A DNA stretch of 6,041 bases from CAZILN01 sp964540005 (GTDB lineage: Bacteria > Bacteroidota > Bacteroidia > Bacteroidales > SM23-62), in contig CAZILN010000144.1 in NCBI GenBank assembly GCA_964540005.1, positions 1-6,041 on the forward strand. Reading direction: 5' to 3'. Positions 1 through 6,041 of the stretch are shown here, piece by piece. Every line of letters starts with the position of its first letter. The first letter of the stretch is position 1. The notes beneath the pieces are model-generated. The model was not told the DNA's origin. It saw only the letters and a program-made list of their open reading frames with translations, and ran no database searches. The translations under genes and the position numbers were made by a program.

Positions 1-680
1 CAGATCCCCAGTTGTTCCGATTCATGCTGATTACCCTGTTCAATCATTTCGCCAAAAGCCAGATCATGGGGATGGATGCCGTGTATGTCCATTTAGCTGA
101 GAAATATTATATCCCCGAAGCAGACTGGAGCGACGAGGAATTCATAGCTAAACTGAAGGAAAGGGTTGAGAAACTGAGCCCAACCCTCATAGGTAAAGTG
201 GCAACAGACATCCAACTGGTACATGTTCAAAGCGATCATATGATCCAGGCCGCCGAAGACGAAGAACTGAAAAAGAATCCATACGTGGGCGATTTCTTCC
301 AGCTGCATGATGTCAAGGCCAGATATATTATATTGTATTTCTGGGAAGTCAATTGCGGTCACTGTAAAAAGCAGACCCCTATTCTCTATGATGTATACCA
401 GAGGCTCAAGGAAAAGGATGTTGAAGTTGTGGCAGTTCATACACTCGGCGGTGAAGAAGGAAAAGTTCAATGGATCGATCATGTGAATGAGAAGGGATAT
501 TATGACTGGATAAACTGCTGGAATCCATATGATTTTGCCTATAAAGACATCTATGACGTTGCTTCAACTCCTCAACTGTTCATTCTCGATGAGAACAAAA
601 AGATCGTGGCCAAGAAAATAAGCCCTGAACAGGCTGAACAGATAATAAATGCACTCATTGAGAAAGAAGATGCAGACTAA
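1..680 (+). CDS. TlpA/thioredoxin-like redoxin, 3' part (probable DUF5106-type fusion)
   Basis: Partial gene: the frame stays open to the left edge (first whole codon at base 3), so the true start lies outside and the TTG at 12 is not a real start. The visible 226 or so residues have two parts. The first ~65 residues are helical and resemble the DUF5106-like region that precedes redoxin domains in Bacteroidota. A thioredoxin fold follows, opening with the LIGKVATD segment. The redox-active CxxC is Cys-Gly-His-Cys (codons at 354-365), and a Ser-Thr-Pro-Gln stretch near 562-573 supplies the usual cis-proline, followed by a typical FILDENKKI strand. Known role of the family: membrane- or periplasm-associated thiol-disulfide exchange. 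The signal peptide would be upstream and cannot be seen, so location is inferred. The 3' end overlaps the carA start, suggesting co-transcription. Fold assignment is firm; the specific substrate is unknown. Confidence 0.85.
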   Translation, partial: DPQLFRFMLITLFNHFAKSQIMGMDAVYVHLAEKYYIPEADWSDEEFIAKLKERVEKLSPTLIGKVATDIQLVHVQSDHMIQAAEDEELKKNPYVGDFFQLHDVKARYIILYFWEVNCGHCKKQTPILYDVYQRLKEKDVEVVAVHTLGGEEGKVQWIDHVNEKGYYDWINCWNPYDFAYKDIYDVASTPQLFILDENKKIVAKKISPEQAEQIINALIEKEDAD

Positions 681-1764
681 ATCAGCCAAAAAACAAAATA
701 TTAGCTTACAGCTTGAAGACGGGTCAGAATTCTCAGGCTATTCCTTTGGACATGAACGGTCAGTTTCAGGCGAAGTAGTATTCAATACTGCAATGACTGG
801 TTACCCCGAGAGCCTTACAGACCCTTCCTATAAGGGACAGCTCCTTGTTCTCACTTACCCGCTTATAGGCAATTACGGGGTCCCTGACGATCTTGTCGAA
901 GACGAGATGCACAAGTTCTTCGAATCGGACCGCCTGCATATATCCGGACTGATAGTATCGGATTATTCCTTTGAATACAGCCACTGGAATGCTAACCGGA
1001 GCCTGGCTGACTGGTTAAAGACTCATGAAATTCCGGGAATTTACGGAATTGATACCAGGCAGCTGACAAAGATCCTGCGGGAAAAAGGTACCATGCTGGG
1101 CAAGATCATATATGAGAACAATGAGGTGGACATGTATGACCCCAACAAGTACAACCTGGTAGCCCAGGTAAGTATCCCGGAAAAAGAGGTTTACGGAAAG
1201 GGTAAGCACAGGATTTTACTGGTCGATTGTGGTGTAAAGTATAATATTATCAGGTACCTGCTACAAAGGGATACCACAGTGATCCGCGTACCCTGGGATT
1301 ATAATTTCCTTGATGAAGAATATGACGGCCTGTTTATCACCAATGGTCCGGGTGACCCCAAGCAGTGCACTGTTACTATTGAGAATTTGCAGCAAGCCTT
1401 TGCCATGGATGTGCCCATCATGGGTATCTGCCTTGGCAACCAGCTGATGGCCCTTGCCTCAGGTGCCGATACCTATAAACTGAAATACGGCCATCGCAGC
1501 CATAATCAGCCCGTGATCCAGTATGGGACCAAACAGGCATTTATCACCTCCCAGAATCACGGTTTTGCCATAAATAACGATACCCTGAACCCAGATTGGG
1601 AGCCTTACTTTATCAATCTGAACGATGGAACAAATGAAGGGATGAAGCATAAAACCAAACCCTTCTTTTCCACCCAGTTCCACCCCGAAGCATCGGGCGG
1701 TCCTACAGATACGGATTTTTTATTCGACCAGTTTGTTGAAACAATAGAGAAACACACTAGCTGA
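670..1764 (+). CDS. carA: Carbamoyl-phosphate synthase small subunit (glutaminase)
   Basis: CarA hydrolyses glutamine and channels ammonia to CarB, which makes carbamoyl phosphate for pyrimidines and arginine in the cytoplasm. With the start at 670 the protein has 364 residues, close to the usual length. Residues ~10-140 form the CarA-specific N-terminal domain (LEDGSEFSGYSFG, TGYPESLTDPSY, GIDTRQLTK). A class I glutamine amidotransferase domain starts near residue 180 and holds NGPGDP (225-230), the nucleophile Cys254 in GICLGNQ, SQNHG (His297), and His338 with Glu340 in FHPEA, so the catalytic triad is complete. The residue after CLG is Asn257, where E. coli has His. Start choice: ATG 670 follows a purine-rich AGAAAGAAG, overlaps the redoxin by 11 bases, and leaves a ten-residue tail before the first strand. 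An in-frame ATG at 649 (371 residues, 32-base overlap) is the alternative. No carB follows. Confidence 0.96.
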   Translation: MQTKSAKKQNISLQLEDGSEFSGYSFGHERSVSGEVVFNTAMTGYPESLTDPSYKGQLLVLTYPLIGNYGVPDDLVEDEMHKFFESDRLHISGLIVSDYSFEYSHWNANRSLADWLKTHEIPGIYGIDTRQLTKILREKGTMLGKIIYENNEVDMYDPNKYNLVAQVSIPEKEVYGKGKHRILLVDCGVKYNIIRYLLQRDTTVIRVPWDYNFLDEEYDGLFITNGPGDPKQCTVTIENLQQAFAMDVPIMGICLGNQLMALASGADTYKLKYGHRSHNQPVIQYGTKQAFITSQNHGFAINNDTLNPDWEPYFINLNDGTNEGMKHKTKPFFSTQFHPEASGGPTDTDFLFDQFVETIEKHTS

Positions 1765-1818
1765 AATTACTATTGGAGTACTTAATCCTATCAATTACAT
1801 ATTCCCATATTAGGATTT

Positions 1819-1840
1819 ATACTGGAATAAGAGTATTTTT
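1819..1840 (+). terminator. Weak terminator-like hairpin after carA
   Basis: ATACT (1819-1823) pairs with AGTAT (1832-1836) around an eight-base loop and runs into a T-rich stretch (TTTTATTTAT from 1837). It lies about 55 bases after the carA stop, a sensible place for rho-independent termination. The stem is only five base pairs and AT-rich, so it would be unstable. A second imperfect candidate lies just before it: AATCCTA at 1784-1790 against TAGGATT at 1811-1817, with a 20-base loop. The evidence is positional and weak. Confidence 0.25.
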
Positions 1841-1871
1841 ATTTATCCATCCTCTCATCCAAGGATAAATA
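1840..1871. repeat. Inverted repeat, 9-bp perfect arms
   Basis: TATTTATCC (1840-1848) is the exact reverse complement of GGATAAATA (1863-1871), leaving a 14-base loop. It is the best inverted repeat seen in the carA-lipoprotein gap. A T-run (1836-1840) lies before it rather than after it, so it does not look like a standard rightward terminator. It could be a leader hairpin, a protein-binding palindrome or an RNA-end stabiliser. Nothing in the sequence decides between these. Confidence 0.5.
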
Positions 1872-1986
1872 CCTTTCAATAATATCAGTGGTTTCATTTC
1901 AGGACAGATTATAATATATATACGATCATATGAATAAAATGTATAAATATTCCTGATCATGAAACAAACTTGAAAAATTTAAACCT

Positions 1987-2316
1987 GTGAAAAGAATAAT
2001 ATTTTTCTTAATTATTACTCTTGTCATAATTGGTTGTAACAAGCAAATGGTTGCAACCAAGTATGAAAATCAGTTATTTATAACCAAGAAATACGTTGGA
2101 CAACTTGAATATTACTACTATGATGGTAAATACACCAATGTTGTTACTAATCAGGCATATTTCAAAGTATGTGAGGATATATTTATCCCTGACAGTGCTC
2201 ATTGTTACATAAGGACCTGTAAATGCTTTCATGATGTTCATCCGGATATTAAGAAGAATCTTGAACGTAATTACTTCTCTTATAACCACGAAGAGTATCG
2301 TGTTAAAACCTGGTAA
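1987..2316 (+). CDS. Small predicted lipoprotein, unknown function
   Basis: A 109-residue protein I do not recognise. The N-terminus is a textbook lipoprotein signal: MKR, a hydrophobic stretch over residues 4-15, then a lipobox ending Ile-Ile-Gly-Cys with Cys17 as the predicted lipidated residue. Export and membrane anchoring are therefore likely, but function is not known. The mature part is rich in Tyr and Lys (EYYYYDGKY at 41-49) and has a Cys/His cluster: Cys62, His72, Cys73, Cys78, Cys80, His82 and His85. This could form disulfides or bind metal (inference). The start is GTG at 1987. The frame is closed by a TGA at 1960-1962 with no ATG between, so no earlier ATG start is possible. Hand counts give about 31% GC over 2041-2160, against 50% in carA (841-900). 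It appears monocistronic and converges on proA, with stops 25 bases apart. The intact lipoprotein signal argues for a real gene. Confidence 0.7.
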   Translation: MKRIIFFLIITLVIIGCNKQMVATKYENQLFITKKYVGQLEYYYYDGKYTNVVTNQAYFKVCEDIFIPDSAHCYIRTCKCFHDVHPDIKKNLERNYFSYNHEEYRVKTW

Positions 2317-2341
2317 TTATCACTCCCGTTGAAAAATCCTC

Positions 2342-3589
2342 TCAGGTTCGTACCTGTCCCGTTCCGTAAATGATGTACTTTGTGGTTGTTAATTCCTTAA
2401 GTCCCATGGGCCCCCTGGCGTGAAGTTTCTGGGTGCTGATACCTATTTCTGCACCAAATCCGAATTCAAATCCGTCTGTAAACCGGGTAGAGGCATTTAC
2501 ATAGACGGCTGCCGAGTTAACCCTGTCAAGGAAAATACCGGATGTGCTGTAGTTTTCAGTAACTATGCATTCTGAATGGCTTGATCCGTACTTATGGATA
2601 TGGTCTATTGCTTCCTCTGCAGAGCTAACAACCTTAACAGAGATGATCAGGTCAAGATATTCAGTATAATAATCCTGATCGCTGGCCGGTTTTGCATATG
2701 GGACCAGTTGCCTCACCAGTTCATCCCCCCTTATTTCAACATTATTTTCCTTCAATTCCTTACACACCTCAGGTATGAATTCCCCGGCGATTGATTCATG
2801 TACGAGCAGGCTTTCCGCTGCATTGCAAACTCCCGGCCGGTGTGTTTTTGCATTGACTGTTATGGCTATCGCTTTTTCAATGTCAGCATCCTTATCCACA
2901 TAAATATGGCAGTTCCCGACTCCCGTTTCAATGACCGGTACGGTACTGTTCTGAACTACTGCATTTATCAGTCCGGCCCCACCCCTTGGGATCAGTATAT
3001 CCAGGTAATCATTGAGCTTCATCAGTTCCAAGGCTGTTTCCCGGGATGTATCTTCTATTAGTTGCAGGGAATCCTCGGGGAGATTACTTTTCTTCAGCTC
3101 TTTCCTTATAATATCTGTCAGGGCCTTATTGGATTCAAGGGCTTCACTGCCCCCTCTCAGTATGGCAACATTTCCTGTTTTCAGACACAGCCCAAATACA
3201 TCAACAGTAACATTAGGCCTGGATTCGTATATGATACCGATAACCCCCAGTGACACCCTTTTCTGCCCGATGAGCAGTCCGTTAGGCCTCCTTCTCATTT
3301 GCAGGACTTCTCCTACGGGGTCTTCCAGTAAGGCAATCTGCTCCAGTCCATGAGCCATATCATCTATACGCTTTTCATCAAGCATCAAACGGTCGATAAT
3401 GGCCCCTGCCAATCCTTTTTTTTCTGCTGCAATGAGGTCTTCCCTATTTGCGCTAATGATAGCAGTTTTTTCATTTCTCAGGCTTTCTGCCACATCCTTA
3501 AGAACCCTGTTTTTATCCTGTTCAAAAGCTGTGGCCAGGATATAACTGGCCGCCTTTGCCCTTATCCCTATATCTGTCAATTCCTTCAT
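2342..3589 (-). CDS. proA: Glutamate-5-semialdehyde dehydrogenase (gamma-glutamyl phosphate reductase)
   Basis: ProA catalyses the second step of proline synthesis, the NADPH-dependent reduction of gamma-glutamyl phosphate to glutamate 5-semialdehyde, working on the unstable product of ProB. The 415-residue protein has the full family length and the aldehyde dehydrogenase fold. Visible landmarks are IGIIYESRPNVTVD (117-130), AILRGGSEA (142-150), the IPRGG segment near 200-204, ETGVGNCHIYVD (221-232), and the active-site region THRPGVCNAAES with the nucleophile Cys255. The conserved C-terminal block FGFGAEIGISTQ and HARGPMGLKELTT is present. The ATG at 3589 gives the expected N-terminus. It follows proB by 14 bases on the same strand and appears to be the last gene of the leftward operon. 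No strong hairpin with a T-run follows its stop. No key residue is missing. Confidence 0.97.
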   Translation of the reverse strand: MKELTDIGIRAKAASYILATAFEQDKNRVLKDVAESLRNEKTAIISANREDLIAAEKKGLAGAIIDRLMLDEKRIDDMAHGLEQIALLEDPVGEVLQMRRRPNGLLIGQKRVSLGVIGIIYESRPNVTVDVFGLCLKTGNVAILRGGSEALESNKALTDIIRKELKKSNLPEDSLQLIEDTSRETALELMKLNDYLDILIPRGGAGLINAVVQNSTVPVIETGVGNCHIYVDKDADIEKAIAITVNAKTHRPGVCNAAESLLVHESIAGEFIPEVCKELKENNVEIRGDELVRQLVPYAKPASDQDYYTEYLDLIISVKVVSSAEEAIDHIHKYGSSHSECIVTENYSTSGIFLDRVNSAAVYVNASTRFTDGFEFGFGAEIGISTQKLHARGPMGLKELTTTKYIIYGTGQVRT

Positions 3590-3603
3590 ATCTGTTTTGA
3601 GAT

Positions 3604-4398
3604 TTACTGTTTATCTGAAATGAAACAGGTCCCGATTTCCTCACCGGCCAGGATCTTCAAAATATTTTCCGGTTCACTTCCATTAATGATTGCCATATCG
3701 ACCCCGTTTCCCGTACATATCCTTGCAGCGGCAATCTTTGTTTTCATACCTCCTTTTGTAAATGATGAGGTACTGCCTTCTGCATATTGTTCAATTTCAT
3801 CAGTTATCTCCATTACGTTCCTGATAATCTCGGCCGGTTTCCCGTTCCTCGGATCTCCGGTGTAAAGGCCATCAATATCTGACAGGATGATCAGCAGGTC
3901 TGCTTCAAGCAGTACAGCCACTTTGGCCGAAAGGGTATCATTATCGCCGAATTGTATCTCTTCGGTTGCTATGGTATCGTTCTCATTTACAATCGGGATG
4001 ATCCTCATCCGGATCAATTCATTCAATGTATTTCTGGCATTTAACCCTCTGACCTGATCGTCCATTCCATCTCTTGTAAGGAGTACCTGTGCCACCATCT
4101 GGTTATACTGATCAAAGAATTTCTGGTAGATTCTGATAAGTTCGGCCTGTCCGATAGCTGCCAGGGCCTGCCTGGGAACCAGCCCGGCCGGTGCTTCATC
4201 CATCTTCAGGCGGCCGGCACCCACACCAATGGCCCCCGATGATACCAGCACAAGTTCCTTCCCTGAATTGATCACATCAGACATGACCATGCTCAATTTT
4301 TCAAGACGGCTGAAGTTCATCTTCCCGTTCCTGAACGATATAGTCGATGTCCCGAGTTTGATGACTATTCTGTTTATATTTTTGCAATATTCTCTCAT
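3604..4398 (-). CDS. proB: Glutamate 5-kinase, short form without PUA domain
   Basis: ProB phosphorylates glutamate to gamma-glutamyl phosphate, the committed and usually proline-inhibited step of proline synthesis. This 264-residue protein is a complete amino acid kinase domain: IKLGTSTIS (13-21) for ATP phosphates, LVSSGAIGVG (51-60), VNENDTIA (137-144), FGDNDTLSA (150-158), LSDIDGLYTGDP (172-183) and the glutamate 5-kinase signature GGMKTKIAAA (216-225). It ends just after the kinase domain, so the C-terminal PUA domain of the ~367-residue E. coli enzyme is absent. The stop is clean and proA starts 14 bases later, so this looks like a natural short form rather than a truncation. The ATG overlaps the argH stop as ATGA (4395-4398), which suggests translational coupling. 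A GGGGGAAA stretch lies just upstream of the start. Proline feedback cannot be judged from sequence alone. Confidence 0.96.
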   Translation of the reverse strand: MREYCKNINRIVIKLGTSTISFRNGKMNFSRLEKLSMVMSDVINSGKELVLVSSGAIGVGAGRLKMDEAPAGLVPRQALAAIGQAELIRIYQKFFDQYNQMVAQVLLTRDGMDDQVRGLNARNTLNELIRMRIIPIVNENDTIATEEIQFGDNDTLSAKVAVLLEADLLIILSDIDGLYTGDPRNGKPAEIIRNVMEITDEIEQYAEGSTSSFTKGGMKTKIAAARICTGNGVDMAIINGSEPENILKILAGEEIGTCFISDKQ

Positions 4399-5735
4399 GC
4401 TGTTTCCCCCAACAATTTCGAATAAGCTTCCCGGATAAACTTATAATCAAGGGTTCCCATCAGCTTATTCATTTTCTCATTTATTTGTTCACTGCAAAGG
4501 TTTCCCATACTGCCTTCATGAGTATATAAGACTGTCTCCCCGGCTCTGAATTCCTCATTTTTTATTTTCCTGGCAACGATCCGGTATGCCTCCCTGAATG
4601 GGGTACCGTCTGTAACCAGCCTGTTTACCTCTTCAACACTGGTAACATAGCGGTATATATCATCGATAGCAATCTCCCTGTTAACTTCTATTCCTTCTGT
4701 TGCCTTGGTAAGTATCTGTAATACAGATCCCAGCTCCTGGAAAGCCGGAAACAGCAATTCTTTAACTACCTGGTAATCCCTGTGATAACCTGAGGGGAGG
4801 TTGTTAATGATCATCCCGATATCATAGGGAAGAGCCTGAAGCCTGTTGCATTTGGCCCTGATTAGTTCAAACACATCAGGATTCTTCTTGTGGGGCATGA
4901 TACTGGACCCGGTAGTAAACTCATCGGGTAAGGTTATAAACCCGAAATTCTGACTGTTGTACAGGCAAAGATCCGTGGCAAAACGGCTGATGGTACCACA
5001 CAAAACAGAAATAGCCTGTGCCGTGCATTGCTCAATTTTTCCCCTGGACATCTGGGCATTCACAACATTATATCTAAGGTCCTCAAAAGCAAGCAATTCA
5101 GTTGTGAACCTGCGGTTCAGGGGTAAGGAAGTGCCGTAGCCGGCAGCCGATCCAAGGGGGTTCTGGTTGGCAAGTTTCCAGGCGGCAGACAGCATGATCA
5201 TATCATCTGCAAGCCCCTCTGCATACGCTCCGAACCACAATCCGAAAGAACTGGGCATGGCTACCTGGAAATGAGTGTACCCCGGCAGGAATTCCTCTTT
5301 TGTCTCCTCAGATCTTTCAAGCAGCAACTTAAATAATCTATGGACCATCTCAGATATCTCACTCAACTCTTCCCGTATAAGTAACTGAATATCCAGCAAT
5401 ACCTGGTCATTCCTTGAGCGCCCCGTATGTACCTTTTTCCCTGTATCACCCAATTTATCTGTCAGCATCTTTTCAAGCTGGGAATGAACATCCTCTATCC
5501 CCTCATCAATTGTAAATCTGCCCTCTTCAATAATCCTGTGAATCATTCTCAATTCAGAAACCAGTTTTTCTGATTCATCCCCGGATATCAACTCTACTTT
5601 CTCCAGCATTTTTACGTGGGCAATGGAACCTATGACATCATGAGAGGCGATCATTATATCCAGTTCCCTGTCACGCCCAATGGTAAATTTTTCTATCTCA
5701 GCGTTCAACTGATATCCTTTATCCCAGGTTTTCAT
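4395..5735 (-). CDS. argH: Argininosuccinate lyase
   Basis: ArgH cleaves argininosuccinate to arginine and fumarate, the last step of arginine synthesis, as a cytoplasmic tetramer of the fumarase/aspartase superfamily. The 446-residue protein is within the family range (E. coli 457). It carries the substrate-binding HTGRSRNDQ (103-111), PGYTHFQVAMP (151-161) with the conserved His155, NPLGSAAGYGTSLP (192-205), and the superfamily signature GSSIMPHKKNPD (276-287) with the flexible-loop serine. Where E. coli has a QPVTFGHW-type segment after YTH, this protein reads MPSSFGLWFGAYAE, a variant I associate with Bacteroidota. The ATG at 5735 gives the normal N-terminus (LWxKG-like TWDKGY). The leader before it is A-rich with no Shine-Dalgarno site. 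It follows the deacetylase stop by 14 bases and overlaps proB by 4, so it sits mid-operon. Confidence 0.97.
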   Translation of the reverse strand: MKTWDKGYQLNAEIEKFTIGRDRELDIMIASHDVIGSIAHVKMLEKVELISGDESEKLVSELRMIHRIIEEGRFTIDEGIEDVHSQLEKMLTDKLGDTGKKVHTGRSRNDQVLLDIQLLIREELSEISEMVHRLFKLLLERSEETKEEFLPGYTHFQVAMPSSFGLWFGAYAEGLADDMIMLSAAWKLANQNPLGSAAGYGTSLPLNRRFTTELLAFEDLRYNVVNAQMSRGKIEQCTAQAISVLCGTISRFATDLCLYNSQNFGFITLPDEFTTGSSIMPHKKNPDVFELIRAKCNRLQALPYDIGMIINNLPSGYHRDYQVVKELLFPAFQELGSVLQILTKATEGIEVNREIAIDDIYRYVTSVEEVNRLVTDGTPFREAYRIVARKIKNEEFRAGETVLYTHEGSMGNLCSEQINEKMNKLMGTLDYKFIREAYSKLLGETA

Positions 5736-5749
5736 TACAATTTTTTGTT

Positions 5750-6041
5750 TTATATTTTTAACCCGCTCAATAATTCAATGTATGTTGAGATCCCCTCATG
5801 CAATTCGGATATTTTAATATACTCATCGGCTGTATGGGACCTGGCAGAGTCACCCGGACCGATTTTTATGCTCTCGAATGGCATAACAGCCTGGTCTGAC
5901 AGGGTAGCCGATCCGAAATACTCCAGTCCCAGCGAGATACCTTTCCTAACCACAGGATGCTCCATAGGTATGGATGATGAATTCAGGCGGTAGGACCTTG
6001 GCAGAGCTTTGCTCTCCAAATGCTCCTGTATGATAGCATGA
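5750..6041 (-). CDS. M20-family deacylase, C-terminal part; probable N-acyl-citrulline/ornithine deacetylase
   Basis: Partial gene: the frame stays open to the right edge, and the TTG at 6019 is not a true start. About 96 C-terminal residues are visible. They contain the closing part of an M20 metallopeptidase catalytic domain: LEYFGSATLSDQ, FESIKIGPGDSARSHTADEYI, then a final helix. The His in SHTADE (codon at 5834-5836) matches the last zinc ligand of the ArgE/DapE family. The N-terminal metal ligands and the dimerisation domain lie outside the window. The position directly before argH fits removal of the acyl group in arginine synthesis. In Bacteroidota the known substrates of the transcarbamylase step are N-acetyl- or N-succinyl-ornithine, so the deacylase would act on N-acyl-citrulline (inference from context). 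ArgE-like activity on N-acetylornithine or a DapE-like role cannot be excluded from this fragment. Confidence 0.85.
   Translation of the reverse strand, partial: HAIIQEHLESKALPRSYRLNSSSIPMEHPVVRKGISLGLEYFGSATLSDQAVMPFESIKIGPGDSARSHTADEYIKISELHEGISTYIELLSGLKI

Noticed and set aside
1910..1915. TATAAT as a promoter -10 element for the lipoprotein gene
   Set aside because: The surrounding DNA is almost all A and T. There is no TTGACA-like box at proper spacing and no Bacteroidota-type TTTG / TAnnTTTG pair.
1930..1956. Eight-codon open frame (ATG to TGA) ahead of the lipoprotein gene, plus a four-codon one from 1959, as leader peptides
   Set aside because: Such short frames are expected by chance in AT-rich DNA. 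They show no run of a regulatory amino acid and no attenuator hairpins.
2307..2348. AACCTG/CAGGTT inverted repeat spanning the convergent stops of the lipoprotein gene and proA, as a bidirectional terminator
   Set aside because: Only six base pairs around a 30-base loop, partly inside both coding regions, with no T-run on either strand.
2594..3353. Several rightward open frames antisense to proA
   Set aside because: They lie wholly inside a fully conserved proA gene, show no family features, and are shadow frames.
3350..3865. 171-codon rightward open frame across the proA/proB junction
   Set aside because: It is antisense to two intact enzymes, and its Cys/Phe/Ile-rich product is typical of a shadow frame.
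5616..5993. 125-codon rightward open frame across the argH/deacetylase junction
   Set aside because: It overlaps two well-supported leftward genes and has no recognisable domain.

Overview
The window looks like a chromosomal metabolic segment from a member of the Bacteroidota, probably Bacteroidales-like. The evidence is the lack of strong Shine-Dalgarno sites, A-rich leaders, a TlpA-type redoxin of the kind common in that phylum, and an arginine/proline gene order (N-acyl-citrulline or N-acyl-ornithine deacetylase, argH, proB, proA) that I recall from Bacteroidota. This placement is inference, because there is no rRNA or other marker here.

Layout. Bases 1-1764 read rightward: the C-terminal part of a thioredoxin-fold redoxin (cut by the left edge), then carA, the small glutaminase subunit of carbamoyl-phosphate synthetase, whose start overlaps the redoxin's end. 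Bases 1765-1986 are an AT-rich gap with no gene. It holds a weak terminator-like hairpin and one good inverted repeat. Bases 1987-2316 encode a small orphan lipoprotein, also AT-rich, reading rightward. From 2342 to the right edge all genes read leftward: the deacetylase C-terminus (cut by the right edge), argH, proB and proA. They are packed tightly (14-nt gap, ATGA overlap, 14-nt gap), as expected of one operon transcribed from beyond the right edge. The two gene sets converge, with only 25 bases between the lipoprotein stop and the proA stop.

How the genes fit together. CarA supplies ammonia for carbamoyl phosphate, which feeds pyrimidine and arginine synthesis. In Bacteroidota arginine synthesis, an N-acylated ornithine is carbamoylated and the resulting N-acyl-citrulline is deacylated by an M20-family enzyme. 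ArgG and ArgH then finish arginine. ProB and ProA start proline synthesis from the same precursor, glutamate. The leftward operon therefore holds two glutamate-derived pathways, and carA provides the carbamoyl donor for one of them. carB is not next to carA here.

I found no evidence of a novel defence, mobile or RNA-based system. The least explained parts are the small Cys/His-rich lipoprotein and the AT-rich leader before it.
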